64,000 bases of DNA from an uncultured Bacteroidales bacterium (GTDB lineage Bacteria > Bacteroidota > Bacteroidia > Bacteroidales > P3). The notes under the pieces are model-generated. The model did not search any database and was not told the origin of the DNA. It was given only the letters and a program-made list of their open reading frames with translations. The first letter of the stretch is position 1. The number at the start of each line of letters is the position of its first letter. Made by a program: the position numbers and the translations under genes. Below, in pieces: positions 35,658 through 44,376 of this stretch. The DNA lies in assembly GCA_949291555.1 (NCBI GenBank), contig CASEWE010000001.1:124001-188000 (forward strand), in the 5' to 3' direction.

Positions 35658-36153
35658 GTCTTTCCCTCTTTTCACCGGGGAACAGGCCGTCCGCAAACGG
35701 CTGCGCCTTGACAGCCTTGAAATCCTTCAAGGCAAGGCTCGCCTTGCGTTCCATCCTCGGGCAGCTGCAGCTTGAGCAGTCCCCTCGGGCAGGCAAAATC
35801 CCTTGCGGGCAGGCCGGCACGGCTTTCCTGTACGCCAACCCGCTCCCAAGGCCCTTTCCCCCGAAAACGGCGCCAAAATCAAACCGGCGTCAAAATTAAG
35901 AAGCCTTGCCCAAGAACCGTATGCAAGCCTGTTGCAAAAACAAAAAAACGTCTGAATCCGGATACGCAACCCTGATTCACCGCCCGAGACGGTTCCCCAA
36001 AAACAAAAGACCGCACCTTCAAAAGCCAAGCATGCAGCTTTTAAAGGTGCAGTCTCCTGTTCCTCGTCCGGAATGCCGGTTTTTCCCGAACCCGCAGCGG
36101 ATTCGAGCAAGCTCACCGGCCTTGCATCCGGTTTTCAGAAATGCCCGTCCGGC
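35658..36153. other. 496-bp intergenic region upstream of copA
   Basis: No gene is supported; a leftward 129-codon open frame (36116-35727) shows no protein-like composition. A TAATTTTG at 35898-35891 on the minus strand could be a -7 element for copA, but its TTG is missing. The right end holds the terminator at 36009-36054. No obvious copper-operator palindrome was seen. Confidence 0.6.
36009..36054 (-). terminator. Terminator of the barrel protein gene
   Basis: GACCGCACCTTCAAAAGC pairs with GCTTTTAAAGGTGCAGTC with two mismatches around the loop CAAGCATGCA. On the minus strand TCTTTTGTTTTTGG follows. It is 100 bases past the stop at 36154. Confidence 0.75.
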
Positions 36154-36831
36154 TTAGAAATGCCAGCCCAAGCGCAAGGCCGGAACAGCATGGAAGCCGA
36201 AATCGCCCACGGTGTTGAAGTCGTCGGTCTTGTTCTCGGTCGTGGTGCCGCTAACCGTAGAGGTCGTCTCGGCGCCGTTGGTACGCAAGGAATTGTAGCC
36301 CAAGCCCAGTTCAACCCCCAAGAACAAGCCTTTGCAAAGGTAAATGTCCACGCCCGTGAACGCGTTCACCCCGAAACCGATGCCGTTGGTCTTGGTCTGG
36401 GTCATGTCGCTGTTGCGCGTGTTGGTGGTCTTTTCTTTCCTGACCTGCGTCAAAAGGCCGACTTCGGCACCCACGTAAGGAGAAATCCTTTCGAATTTGG
36501 AAAAATGGTATTCAAAGCCCGGCATGATGGAGAACCCGGTAGAGGTACGGCGCAAAACCTGTTGGTAGGTAGTACCCGCATTGTCGAAAAAGGTAACATC
36601 CTTGCTCGAGCTGGTGTTCAGGCCCAGGCTGAGGCGGACGGCCATGTTGGGATTGATGAAGAAACGGAACTTGGCCCCGTATTGGGAAAGGCCGAAAGCC
36701 CCGTCGAGCGTTACCCCTCCGGGCGAATAGTTCAGTTCGGTGGCAAAACTCATGCCTTCGGGCTTGAACTGTGCATTGGCGGCGGAAAACCCGAACGCCA
36801 GCAAACTCAAAAGTACGGCAATTCTTTTCAT
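36154..36831 (-). CDS. Outer-membrane beta-barrel protein, porin-like, 225 aa
   Basis: The start is the ATG at 36831. The signal peptide is KRIAVLLSLLAFGFSAANA, with cleavage before QFKPEGM. The mature 205 aa alternate polar and hydrophobic residues in strands (AVRLSLGLNTSSSKD, TSTGFSIMPGFEYHFSKFE, GLFLGVELGLGYNSL) and end with an aromatic residue in LRLGWHF, the usual C-terminal signal for insertion into the outer membrane. The size fits an eight-stranded OmpX/OmpW-like barrel. Single-gene transcript with its own terminator. The leader contains a small hairpin (36872-36895). Function within the outer membrane is unknown. Confidence 0.85.
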   Translation of the reverse strand: MKRIAVLLSLLAFGFSAANAQFKPEGMSFATELNYSPGGVTLDGAFGLSQYGAKFRFFINPNMAVRLSLGLNTSSSKDVTFFDNAGTTYQQVLRRTSTGFSIMPGFEYHFSKFERISPYVGAEVGLLTQVRKEKTTNTRNSDMTQTKTNGIGFGVNAFTGVDIYLCKGLFLGVELGLGYNSLRTNGAETTSTVSGTTTENKTDDFNTVGDFGFHAVPALRLGWHF

Positions 36832-37243
36832 GACTTGTGTTTTTTAGTTAAACTTTTATTGTCGAAAACATGCAACCGGCTTGTTTTCCGGTTGCAAATC
36901 TTGCCTTTTGCCTCACCCCCATTTCCGCCATCCTGTCTTTGCCCGCAGGCTATCCCTGCCGCCTCCTTGCGCCCGTCTTCTCCCGTCTCGGCAAAAACAA
37001 AACGAAGTTACAAAATTTTCCAAGTCGGAAAACAAGGAAAGCCGATTAATCTTCTCTTTAAAAAAAGCCAATGAATACGCATGAAAAATCTTTTCAAATT
37101 AAAAAAAACCGAATTTTTACCGCTAATGCAAGACAGCCCGGCAAAAGCGGAAACAGCAAAAATCGATGAAAAACCCTTTAAAAGAGAAAAGGTGGCAAGC
37201 TTGTTTGCAGATTCAAAAAAAAAGCGTACTTTTGCAGCCAAAT
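36832..37243. other. 412-bp region between barrel gene and tRNA
   Basis: No protein gene is supported. It holds a hairpin at 36872-36895 (GCAACCGG and CCGGTTGC) in the leader of the leftward barrel gene, an A-rich stretch from 37000, and the tRNA promoter at 37205-37234. A rightward open frame that begins at 37081 runs into the tRNA and is dismissed. Confidence 0.7.
37205..37234 (+). promoter_or_regulatory. Consensus promoter of the initiator tRNA gene
   Basis: TTTG (37204-37207), then 19 bases after the TTG, then TACTTTTG (37227-37234). Both elements and the spacing are at consensus. The tRNA begins 10 bases later. Confidence 0.8.
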
Positions 37244-37315
37244 TGCGGGGTAGAGCAGAGGCAGCTCGTCGGGCTCATAACCCGGAGGTCGTAGGTTCGA
37301 ATCCTGCCCCCGCTA
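37244..37315 (+). tRNA. Initiator tRNA-fMet (CAU)
   Basis: A 72-base cloverleaf: acceptor TGCGGGG with CCCCGCT, D arm GAGC/GCTC, anticodon stem with three G-C pairs (GGG-CTCATAA-CCC), T arm GTAGG-TTCGAAT-CCTGC, discriminator A. The unpaired T1-T72 and the three G-C pairs below the anticodon loop are initiator hallmarks. CCA is not encoded. An own promoter is upstream and a terminator follows directly. Confidence 0.95.
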
Positions 37316-37322
37316 CGAAGTA

Positions 37323-37352
37323 AAGGCTTGCACAAGGGTTTGGGCAAGCCTT
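37323..37352 (+). terminator. tRNA terminator
   Basis: AAGGCTTGC and GCAAGCCTT pair around a 12-base loop, followed by TTTTT. It ends the tRNA transcript and lies 122 bases before the der start. Confidence 0.85.
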
Positions 37353-37474
37353 TTTTTGCATAACCCCGCGGCATCGGCCGCCCGGAGAGTTCCCGGATGA
37401 TTCCCGGAACTTTCATGCTTTTGCCGGTTCTCCGGCCAAAACCGATAAAAACAACGATCCAAAAACCAACCGCC

Positions 37475-38785
37475 ATGCGCAACATCATTGCTATCGTAGG
37501 CAGGCCGAATGTGGGGAAATCCACATTGTTCAACCGTCTTACCCAGAGCCGCAGCGCCATTGTGGACGAGACAAGCGGCGTGACCCGCGACCGCAATTAC
37601 GGTACCGGCGATTGGAACGGGAAAGAATTCTCGGTCATCGACACCGGAGGCTACCTGATCGACGATGAAGACCATTTCAACCAGGAAATCAGGCGGCAGG
37701 TAGAACTCGCCATAGACGAAGCCGATGTCATCCTTTTCATGGTAGACGGCAAAGACGGCCTCAATTCCATGGACGAAGACGTGGCGCATCTGCTGCGCCG
37801 GTCCGACAAACCGGTTTTCCTGGTCGTCAACAAAATCGACTCGTCCCTGCACCAGTTCGCGGCCGCCGAGTTTTATTCCCTGGGATTCGACCGTCTTTTT
37901 TCCCTTTCCGCCATCAACGGGGGCGGAACCGGGGATTTGCTCGATGCCGTGGCCGAACTGCTCGACAACCAGAAGGAAATCCTTCCCGACGACCTTCCCC
38001 GCATTGCCGTGATCGGCCGGCCGAACGTGGGGAAATCTTCCTTGATAAACGCTTTCCTCAACGAAGAACGCAACATCGTCACCCCGATGGCCGGAACCAC
38101 GCGCGACACGATTTTCACCCGCTACAACCGTTTCGGGTTCGACTTCTACCTGGTAGACACCGCCGGCATCCGGAAAAAGCAAAAGGTATCGGAAAACATA
38201 GAATTCTATTCGGTCATGCGCTCCATCCGGGCCATCGAGAACTGCGACGTGTGCATCCTCATGCTCGATGCTTCCGCCGGAATCGAAGCCCAGGACATCA
38301 ACCTCTACGGCTTAGCCCGCCGCAACAACAAAGGCGTGGTCATCGTGGCCAACAAATGGGATTTGGTCACCAAGGGCAACAATACTTTGAAAGAGTTCGA
38401 AACCTTTATCCGCAAACGGATCGAACCCGACAACGATGTACCCGTGGTTTTCACCTCGGTCTTAACCAAGCAACGCATTTTCAACGTCCTGAAAAAGGTA
38501 CAGGAAGTGAACGAAAACCGCGCCCGCCGGATTCCCACCTCGGAGCTCAACAATCTCCTGCTCCCGATTTTCAAGCAGACCCCCCCGCCTATGTACAAGG
38601 GCAAATCCGTGAAAATCAAGTATCTGACCCAGCTCCCCACCCCCTATCCGTCTTTCGCCCTGTTCTGCAATTTGCCCCAGTACGTGAAAGATCCTTACAA
38701 ACGTTTCGTGGAAAACCAGATACGGCGCATCTGGAACTTCTGCGGGGCGCCGATGCGGGTTTACTTCCGGGAAAAATCCAAATAG
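37475..38785 (+). CDS. der: Ribosome biogenesis GTPase Der (EngA)
   Basis: The ATG at 37475 is chosen because the first G1 motif follows at once (RNIIAIVGRPNVGKSTLFN). 436 aa, the family's usual length. Two GTPase domains in tandem: G1 GRPNVGKST and GVTRDRNYG, DTGGYL, NKID in the first; GRPNVGKSS, AGTTRDTIF, DTAGIRKK, NKWD in the second. A C-terminal KH-like domain follows (YKGKSVKIKYLTQLPTPYP, then FALFCNLP). It assists 50S subunit assembly in the cytoplasm. Located directly after the tRNA terminator and convergent with the S4-domain gene. Confidence 0.95.
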   Translation: MRNIIAIVGRPNVGKSTLFNRLTQSRSAIVDETSGVTRDRNYGTGDWNGKEFSVIDTGGYLIDDEDHFNQEIRRQVELAIDEADVILFMVDGKDGLNSMDEDVAHLLRRSDKPVFLVVNKIDSSLHQFAAAEFYSLGFDRLFSLSAINGGGTGDLLDAVAELLDNQKEILPDDLPRIAVIGRPNVGKSSLINAFLNEERNIVTPMAGTTRDTIFTRYNRFGFDFYLVDTAGIRKKQKVSENIEFYSVMRSIRAIENCDVCILMLDASAGIEAQDINLYGLARRNNKGVVIVANKWDLVTKGNNTLKEFETFIRKRIEPDNDVPVVFTSVLTKQRIFNVLKKVQEVNENRARRIPTSELNNLLLPIFKQTPPPMYKGKSVKIKYLTQLPTPYPSFALFCNLPQYVKDPYKRFVENQIRRIWNFCGAPMRVYFREKSK

Positions 38786-38888
38786 GGAACCCGCACCCTC
38801 GGCCGTGGAACCTTGCGGTCTTGCGGCCAATCAAAACCGCGCGGCCAATCAGGGAAACCCGCCTGAAATCGAAACAGGCGCAAGCGCC

Positions 38889-39263
38889 TTATTCCCAGTC
38901 CTCGCTTTTGAACCGGTCTATCTCGCGCCGTTCGCGCTTGGTGGGACGGCCTGTCCGCGGGTCGCGCCGTTCAAAGGAAGGAGCCCGCTGCAAGGCCATT
39001 TTCCGCTTTTCTTCTTCCGGCGTCGCATCGAGCGCGTATTGAGCCACAAGAGCCGCCCCTACCCGGTTCGGCGGAAAACCCAGAACCTGATAAGTAAGCG
39101 TGTATCCGTGCCGGTCAAGGCTTATCCGGTCGCCCGCACGCACTTCTTTGGCGGCCTTTGCGATGTCGGAGCCTATGCGGACCCGCCCCAAACGGCAAGC
39201 CTCCGATGCTTCCGAACGGGTCTTGAACAGGCGGATCGCCCACAAGTATTTGTCTATTCTCAT
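38889..39263 (-). CDS. hslR: S4-domain RNA-binding protein, Hsp15/HslR type
   Basis: The start is the ATG at 39263; 124 aa. The N-terminal S4 fold begins MRIDKYLWAIRLFKTRSEAS, the classic HslR start, and continues with CRLGRVRIGSDIAK and VRAGDRISL. The tail is basic (RRDPRTGRPTKRERREIDRF), as in Hsp15. In E. coli the protein binds 50S subunits carrying stalled nascent chains and helps recycle them. It begins 36 bases after the thiL stop, so it is probably the second gene of a thiL transcript. Confidence 0.88.
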   Translation of the reverse strand: MRIDKYLWAIRLFKTRSEASEACRLGRVRIGSDIAKAAKEVRAGDRISLDRHGYTLTYQVLGFPPNRVGAALVAQYALDATPEEEKRKMALQRAPSFERRDPRTGRPTKRERREIDRFKSEDWE

Positions 39264-39299
39264 TTTGTATCCTTTTCCTGGTTCCCCGCACCTGCCGGC

Positions 39300-40430
39300 T
39301 TATTCGGAAAAAGACCCGGCCTCCCGGTCTTCCCCGCCTTCTCCATTTTCGCCGGCTTCTTCCGGCCTCCGGTTGGCAAAAGCTTGCCATCCTTGCGCCG
39401 AAAGCGGGATGAGCGTCCCCTGTTCGGGAACCATGTAGTTGCCCTGGGCCGCTTCTACCGCATGGCCGATAATCCTGATTTCCCGGCTGTCCTTGATTTT
39501 TGGATAATCGGCTTGCGAAACCGTGAAGAGGAGCTCGTAGTCCTCGCCGCCGCTCAACGCCGCCACTTCGGGCAGGATCTTGAACATGTCCAACGCCTTG
39601 CATGTCTCCGCATCGACCGGTATCTTGCTCTGGTACAACATGAACCCGCAGCCCGAATCCTTGCTTAGATGCAGGATTTCCGAAGCCAGGCCATCGGAAA
39701 CATCGATCATGGAAGTAGGCTTCACCCCCAAGCGGGCAAGCAGTTCCACCATGTCCAACCGGGGTTCGGGCTTGAGCTGGCGTTCCAGCACATAGGAAAA
39801 ATCCTTGAAATCGGGCTGCACGGCCGGATTTGCAAGAAACTCCCTCTTTTCCCTTTCCAGCAGGAGCAAGCCGGCATAAGCCCCTCCCAAGTCGCCCGAA
39901 ACGCAAAGCAGGTCGTTTTCCTTGGCACCGCTGCGGTAACAAACGTTTTCCTCCGGAGCCGAACCGAGCACGGTGACCGAGATGGCCAGGCCCGAACGGC
40001 TGGATACCGTGTCTCCCCCCACCAAATCCACCCCGTACCGTTCACAGCACAACCGCATCCCGGAATAAAGTTCTTCCAAGGCTTCCAAGGAATACCGGTT
40101 GGAAACCCCGATGCCGACCAGCACTTGCAAAGGCTTTCCGTTCATGGCTGCAATATCGGAAAGGTTAACCGCTATTGCCTTATATCCCAAATGCTTAAGC
40201 GGACAGTAGGTCATGTCGAAATGCACGCCTTCCATGAGCAGGTCTTTCGAAACCAGCTGCACATGGCCTTCGGGAATCCGCAATACGGCGGCATCATCGC
40301 CCACGCCTTTGAGCGTATGCTCCTTATGATAAAGCGGCAAATCCCGCGTCAAGCGTTCAATCAAGCCGAACTCCCCTATTTTCTCCAATTCCGTGCGACC
40401 CGGGCCGCCCTTGTTTTCAAACTCTTCCAT
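39300..40430 (-). CDS. thiL: Thiamine-monophosphate kinase ThiL
   Basis: The ATG at 40430 is used; an in-frame ATG at 40457 is an alternative with AGGGAAAA closer to neither. 376 aa, somewhat longer than E. coli ThiL because of an acidic tail (PEEAGENGEGGEDREAGS). Motifs: GVGDDAAVLRI near 43, VSKDLLMEGVHFD, YKAIAVNLSDIAAMNGKP, GGDTVSS, CVSGDLGGAYAGLLLL, DVSDGLASEILHLSKDSG and GGEDYELLFTV. It phosphorylates thiamine phosphate to thiamine diphosphate. The coenzyme is needed by the pyruvate and 2-oxoacid enzymes of anaerobes. Cytoplasmic; upstream gene of the hslR pair. Confidence 0.93.
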   Translation of the reverse strand: MEEFENKGGPGRTELEKIGEFGLIERLTRDLPLYHKEHTLKGVGDDAAVLRIPEGHVQLVSKDLLMEGVHFDMTYCPLKHLGYKAIAVNLSDIAAMNGKPLQVLVGIGVSNRYSLEALEELYSGMRLCCERYGVDLVGGDTVSSRSGLAISVTVLGSAPEENVCYRSGAKENDLLCVSGDLGGAYAGLLLLEREKREFLANPAVQPDFKDFSYVLERQLKPEPRLDMVELLARLGVKPTSMIDVSDGLASEILHLSKDSGCGFMLYQSKIPVDAETCKALDMFKILPEVAALSGGEDYELLFTVSQADYPKIKDSREIRIIGHAVEAAQGNYMVPEQGTLIPLSAQGWQAFANRRPEEAGENGEGGEDREAGSFSE

Positions 40431-40571
40431 GAAATTCCGTTTTTCCCTGTATTTCAATCCTCTGCATTTCGCATTGCCCGAACCTGTTCCAAGCCCGGGA
40501 AAAGGTTGATTTCCCCTCTCGGCCCGGCACGGGCGCGTTCCGGCCCGCCGCGTCCAAGCCCTTCCGGCCGG

Positions 40572-41309
40572 TCATGCCTCCTCTTCTCCGCCCTTTCCCG
40601 CAACCGGCTCTTCTGCCGGGCCGCACGCCGGCCGCATTCCCGGCCGTTCTTCCTTGTTCTTTTCCTTGAAGATTCCCGCCACGCCGCGCCCCATCATCTG
40701 CCGGCTTCCACCGTCGGGCTGGCCGTCTTTGGGCACCGTTCCCGGACCCGCGACCCTCTCCGGGAAACGCGTTCCCGGACCGTTTTCCCGCAAGCGGGCA
40801 AAAATCCTGCGCGAAAGCATCTCATCGCGATGGCGGGTCAGGCTCTTGGCCCTGTGCGAGAACAGGAACATAGGCAGGGACGCCCCCACGGTCATGCTCA
40901 GGATCACCGTCACGGACACGATCACGTTCAAGAAGAAATCATTCAAGTACGGCATGGCCAACGCCGGCTCGCCCACGTTCTGCATGAAAAGGATAATGGC
41001 AAAAACAGCCTTGTAGGCATACATGCCCGGAACCATGGGCAGCAAGGCCGGAATATAAAGGGTTGTCATGGGGCAGCATACCCATCCGCCCAAAAGAAGG
41101 CTTCCGAACCCGATCAGCAAACCGGCCATGAGCGTGGAGGAAGCGATATCCAGACCTGCTCCCTGCATGAGGAAGTAGCGCAAAGCATATCCGGAGGCCG
41201 CCAGGAGCGCTATCGGCAGAAAAGACTTGCGCGAGGGGTTGGAAACAGCCCCGAACCCCACGGCGGCAACAGCGGCGCAAAGCGCGCGGACAAGCAATTC
41301 CTCTATCAT
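40572..41309 (-). CDS. Threonine/serine exporter, small (YjjB-like) part
   Basis: The start is the ATG at 41309; 245 aa. The N-terminal 155 residues have four to five membrane helices (SFLPIALLAASGYALRYFLM, IASSTLMAGLLIGFGSLLLG, ILFMQNVGEPALAMPYLNDF), as in the ThrE-family DUF3815 half. The last about 80 residues are charged and of low complexity, an addition rarely needed for the family. It overlaps the larger half (41306-42076) by four bases, so both are translated together. The two halves form one exporter of threonine and serine in the inner membrane, driven by the proton gradient in characterised relatives. Confidence 0.85.
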   Translation of the reverse strand: MIEELLVRALCAAVAAVGFGAVSNPSRKSFLPIALLAASGYALRYFLMQGAGLDIASSTLMAGLLIGFGSLLLGGWVCCPMTTLYIPALLPMVPGMYAYKAVFAIILFMQNVGEPALAMPYLNDFFLNVIVSVTVILSMTVGASLPMFLFSHRAKSLTRHRDEMLSRRIFARLRENGPGTRFPERVAGPGTVPKDGQPDGGSRQMMGRGVAGIFKEKNKEERPGMRPACGPAEEPVAGKGGEEEA

Positions 41310-42076
41310 AACAGTCCTTTCTGGAAAATGACCATCGACAACGACAAGCCCACCGCCAAGCAGATGACTATCAGCAAGGCCCTCATGAGCCGGGCTATCC
41401 CGATAAGGGTATGGTTCTCGATAATGTCGATGACCCCGGTAAGCAACGGCACGCCCGGAACCATGAAAAGCACGCTGGTAGCTACCGCCACATTGGCGCT
41501 TGCCGGGTTCACCAGCAAGGAAAGCGAGGCCAAGGCCGACGAGACGAAAGAAACCATGACAACCGACAAGAAATGGTCGAAACCCTTCTTTTTAAGGAAC
41601 CTCAACAGCCTGAATCCCAAAAAAGTGGAAACAAAGACAACGCCCATGGCCCTCCAGTCGCCCTCGAAAAGGCGGCAGAAGCAGGCATTGGCCAGGGAAA
41701 CCAGGAAAGCCACCGCCCAGGAATTGAGGCGGGGCTTTTCCACCAAAGCCTTGTATTCGGCCTGCAGCTGGCCGATAGGCATGGGATTATCGTATACCTT
41801 CCAGCTGAGCGCGCTCAGCTCGGCATTGAGTTCGAAACTTACGGGAAGCTGGGGAATGACCACTACCTCGGTGCACATGTCGTCTTCCTCGCGGTCTACC
41901 AAGGTAAGGATGATGCTCGATGCGAAAACGGTCATGTGGATGTCCAAGCCGAAAGACTCGCAAATGCGGCGCGAATTGCGCACCACGCGGGTGCAATGCA
42001 CGCCCGACCCTAATAGCACCGAAGCATAATCGGCTATGAAACTGGTTATTTCCTTGAGTTTTCTGGAATGCTGCAT
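41306..42076 (-). CDS. Threonine/serine exporter, large (YjjP-like) part
   Basis: The start is the ATG at 42076; 256 aa. The N-terminal cytoplasmic domain of about 115 residues shows the ThrE/YjjP pattern: LLGSGVHCTRVVRNSRRICE, then IHMTVFASSIILTLVDRE. Five membrane helices follow (WAVAFLVSLANACFCRLF, GVVFVSTFLGFRLLRFLK, VVMVSFVSSALASLSLLV, ATSVLFMVPGVPLLTGVID). In the Corynebacterium ThrE both halves are fused; here they are split and overlap by ATGA. Exports threonine and serine, and could protect cells during growth on peptides. Confidence 0.88.
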   Translation of the reverse strand: MQHSRKLKEITSFIADYASVLLGSGVHCTRVVRNSRRICESFGLDIHMTVFASSIILTLVDREEDDMCTEVVVIPQLPVSFELNAELSALSWKVYDNPMPIGQLQAEYKALVEKPRLNSWAVAFLVSLANACFCRLFEGDWRAMGVVFVSTFLGFRLLRFLKKKGFDHFLSVVMVSFVSSALASLSLLVNPASANVAVATSVLFMVPGVPLLTGVIDIIENHTLIGIARLMRALLIVICLAVGLSLSMVIFQKGLL

Positions 42077-42231
42077 AGCTCTTTACTCCAAAACCTTTCC
42101 TGCCGCCGGCCCTTCCCGTTGCCAAGCCTTCCTTCTTTGCTCTCTCCGGGCAAGCACGTCTGGCGGTTCGCCTCGACAGGGATTTGCCGGACGCGCCCGG
42201 ACTAAGCCTCGAACGCGCCCCGGCGAAAGTT

Positions 42232-43017
42232 TCATGCCGGCTCCCCGAAGCAAACCCGGAGGATGCCTTCGGCCCGGCCGGCTATCTGCCAAGCCCCCGA
42301 ACGTTCCAATTCCTCCCGTCCCCGGAAGCCCCATTCCACGCCCAAGGCCTTCACCCCTGCCGCGCGGGCCGTGAACATGTCCACATCGGAATCCCCCACA
42401 TACAAGACTTCCGAAGCCGGAACGCCCATCTCGCGGCAGAGCACGGCAACCGCTTCCGGATCGGGCTTCATGGGCAATCCGGCACCGGCGCCGACCGCCC
42501 GCACGAAATGCCAGCGCCCGAAAAGCCGGTCCATGATGGTAAGCACCACTTCGTGCGGCTTGTTCGACAGCACGGCCATCTTCATGCCCGATGCGGAAAG
42601 GGCGTCCAGCACCTGGGCGATGCCCGGATAGAGCCGTGTCTTGACAATGCAATTCCGGGCATAATCGGCCAAGGTCAGGTCGCGGCAACGGTCTATGACG
42701 GAATCTTCCCGCTTGTCCGGAGGCAGCGCGCAACAGACCAGATTGCGGATTCCTTTTCCCAAAAACAGCCCGTATTGCTCCACCGGCCAAAGCGGGTAGC
42801 CCTCTGCGGCAAGCATCCGGTTCGTGGCATCGGCCAAATCTTCCTTCGAGTCGATAAGCGTGCCGTCCAGATCGAAAATCACCGCCTTGAACACCGGTTC
42901 CCGGCCCTTTTCCGGAACAAGCCCCCTCGCAACCGCGCCGGCCGCTGCATCCGCTTTCCCGCCTCCCGCGCCGGCCTGTTCCTCGTCCGGCCTGTTGCCG
43001 CTCTTCCCCTTGCTCAT
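42232..43017 (-). CDS. HAD-family hydrolase, phosphoglycolate-phosphatase-like
   Basis: The start is the ATG at 43017, overlapping the stop of the regulator gene by four bases (ATGA), so translation is coupled. 261 aa. The first about 42 residues are a Gly/Ala-rich lead; the HAD core then starts with motif I FKAVIFDLDGTLIDS. Motif II is MAVLSNKPHE, with the lysine KPDPEA and the acid motif VLYVGDSDVDMF. The helical cap (TNRMLAAEGYPLW) fits the Gph/beta-phosphoglucomutase group. Substrate is uncertain. Third gene of a hemerythrin-regulator-HAD operon, so redox or damage-metabolite repair would suit; that is inference. Confidence 0.85.
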   Translation of the reverse strand: MSKGKSGNRPDEEQAGAGGGKADAAAGAVARGLVPEKGREPVFKAVIFDLDGTLIDSKEDLADATNRMLAAEGYPLWPVEQYGLFLGKGIRNLVCCALPPDKREDSVIDRCRDLTLADYARNCIVKTRLYPGIAQVLDALSASGMKMAVLSNKPHEVVLTIMDRLFGRWHFVRAVGAGAGLPMKPDPEAVAVLCREMGVPASEVLYVGDSDVDMFTARAAGVKALGVEWGFRGREELERSGAWQIAGRAEGILRVCFGEPA

Positions 43018-43616
43018 TCTTCCTTGATTCCTTCCTTTACTTCGTCCAGCTTGACCAGCTTGTTCACGATCGCGTATATCGTCAAGCCCGCCGGGCTATG
43101 GATTTGAAGCTTGGCGGCAATGTTGCGCCGGTGGGTGATGACCGTATGCTGCGAAAGGCAGAGCTCATCGGCTATCTGCTTGTTGGTAAACCCTTTCACT
43201 ACATAAGTGATGATTTCTTTCTCGCGATGGCTAAGCGTCTTTTCCCGCTCTTCCTCCTGCCTCGGGGAAAGGGCGGAAATCCGCTCGCGTATCTGCTCGA
43301 AACCATCGTAAAGCAGGATCCGGGCATCGTACTCGTCCGAGAGGCGCAACCCGGGAAGATCGGAAACCAGCGCCACGCAAATCAAATCGGGCCTGTCCGT
43401 TTCGGATCGCAGCTTGGCCAAGGTCTCCCCGCCCATGAAAACCGGATTGACCATCAGCACATCGGGTTGTTCCATCTGCAAATGCACCCTGATCTGTTCC
43501 GGTTCGCGCGCCCGGAAAACCCGGTAAGCGGCATTGATTTGCCGCAAAATGGCTTCCAATCCCGCAAAAAGGATGTCGGACGGTTCCGCTATGGTGAATT
43601 TCAGGATTTTCCGCAT
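43014..43616 (-). CDS. LuxR-type response regulator with degenerate receiver, 200 aa
   Basis: The ATG at 43616 is chosen: the fold begins RKILKFTIAEPSDILFAGL. The receiver region (1-120) has the right length, but the phosphorylation site reads PDVLMVNPVF, with N57 where the aspartate is expected, and the conserved lysine after strand 5 is missing (ILLYDGFEQI). The C-terminal LuxR/GerE HTH is complete (LSHREKEIITYVVKGFTNKQ, IADELCLSQHTVITHRRNI). Therefore it is probably not controlled by phosphorylation. It overlaps the upstream hemerythrin gene by 16 bases and the downstream HAD gene by four. A hemerythrin-controlled transcription factor is suggested by the context. Confidence 0.87.
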   Translation of the reverse strand: MRKILKFTIAEPSDILFAGLEAILRQINAAYRVFRAREPEQIRVHLQMEQPDVLMVNPVFMGGETLAKLRSETDRPDLICVALVSDLPGLRLSDEYDARILLYDGFEQIRERISALSPRQEEEREKTLSHREKEIITYVVKGFTNKQIADELCLSQHTVITHRRNIAAKLQIHSPAGLTIYAIVNKLVKLDEVKEGIKEE

Positions 43617-44305
43617 ACTGTCTTCCTTTCGAGTTTTTCGATGAGGGGAACCAGCAAGGCATCTTCCACTTGATTGTGTTCGCGCAAATCCTCGGCGCAA
43701 GTGAAGATGTCGAACAAAGCCGCATTGAACGCATACCCGTTCTTGCCCCGATAGTACTTCACCAGAATGTCGCGCAGCTCGGTGAGCCGGCTTTCTATCT
43801 GGTCGTGCCGCTTGCGGAAGACCGAAATCCGGTAATCGCCGCCCGAGGCGCCTTCCACCAAGGCCCGGACATAGGGAAACACGACTTCTTCCTCGTACAT
43901 CATGTGTTTCTCCACCTCGGAGACATATTCGTCGAAAAACCGCATCACGGCCTCCGACACCTCGGCTTCGTGCTTGCGGTCCATGGCTTTCTCCAACCGC
44001 TCGCGCAAGGCCGGCAAGCGGTATTTGAGGAAATACTCGTGCGAGTTGTGCAGGTATTCCGCAATCGTTTCGGGATGAACATCCTCATCGATCGCGCCGT
44101 CCCGGGAGCCAGCCTGCAAATTGAGGTTGACGACCGCCAGGAACGTCTTCGGGTCGACCCCGCTCTGCCGGCAAACCTGCCCTATGTTCCCCTCTCCGAA
44201 TCCCATCGGGATGCCGAACCGGCTCAAGACAAACAACATGTAATAATTTTCCGTGACCAGAGCGGCCATGGAATCTTTTTCCGTATAGGGCTTCCAAACC
44301 TCCAT
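43601..44305 (-). CDS. Hemerythrin-domain protein, RIC/ScdA-like, 234 aa
   Basis: The ATG at 44305 is used; a longer frame reaches 44377 but the family start EVWKPYTEKDSMAALV is at 44305. Residues 1-75 resemble the ScdA N-terminal (DUF542-like) region (YYMLFVLSRFGIPMGFGEGN) but without its CC pair. Residues 85-230 are the four-helix hemerythrin with iron ligands in NSHEYFLKYRLPALRERLEK, VEKHMMYEEEVVFPYV, FRKRHDQIESRL and DLREHNQVEDALLVPLIEKL. It would bind a di-iron site and sense or handle O2, NO or iron-sulfur damage. First gene of the overlapping operon with the pseudo-receiver regulator. Confidence 0.88.
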   Translation of the reverse strand: MEVWKPYTEKDSMAALVTENYYMLFVLSRFGIPMGFGEGNIGQVCRQSGVDPKTFLAVVNLNLQAGSRDGAIDEDVHPETIAEYLHNSHEYFLKYRLPALRERLEKAMDRKHEAEVSEAVMRFFDEYVSEVEKHMMYEEEVVFPYVRALVEGASGGDYRISVFRKRHDQIESRLTELRDILVKYYRGKNGYAFNAALFDIFTCAEDLREHNQVEDALLVPLIEKLERKTVCGKS

Positions 44306-44319
44306 TGGCAATACTTTTT

Positions 44320-44327
44320 TACTTTTG
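44320..44327 (+). promoter_or_regulatory. -7 element upstream of the Nif3-like gene
   Basis: TACTTTTG, 67 bases before the ATG at 44395. The only TTG upstream is 12 bases away, too close. Confidence 0.4.
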
Positions 44328-44376
44328 CTGCCGGCTTGCTTCAACTGCCGGAATGGCCTTTCCGGCACAGCCTGCA

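Noticed and set aside
35727..36116. Leftward open frame of 129 codons upstream of copA
   Set aside because: It contains the barrel gene's terminator hairpin and has no protein-like pattern.
37081..37323. Small rightward open frame of 80 codons
   Set aside because: It reads through the promoter and body of the initiator tRNA gene.
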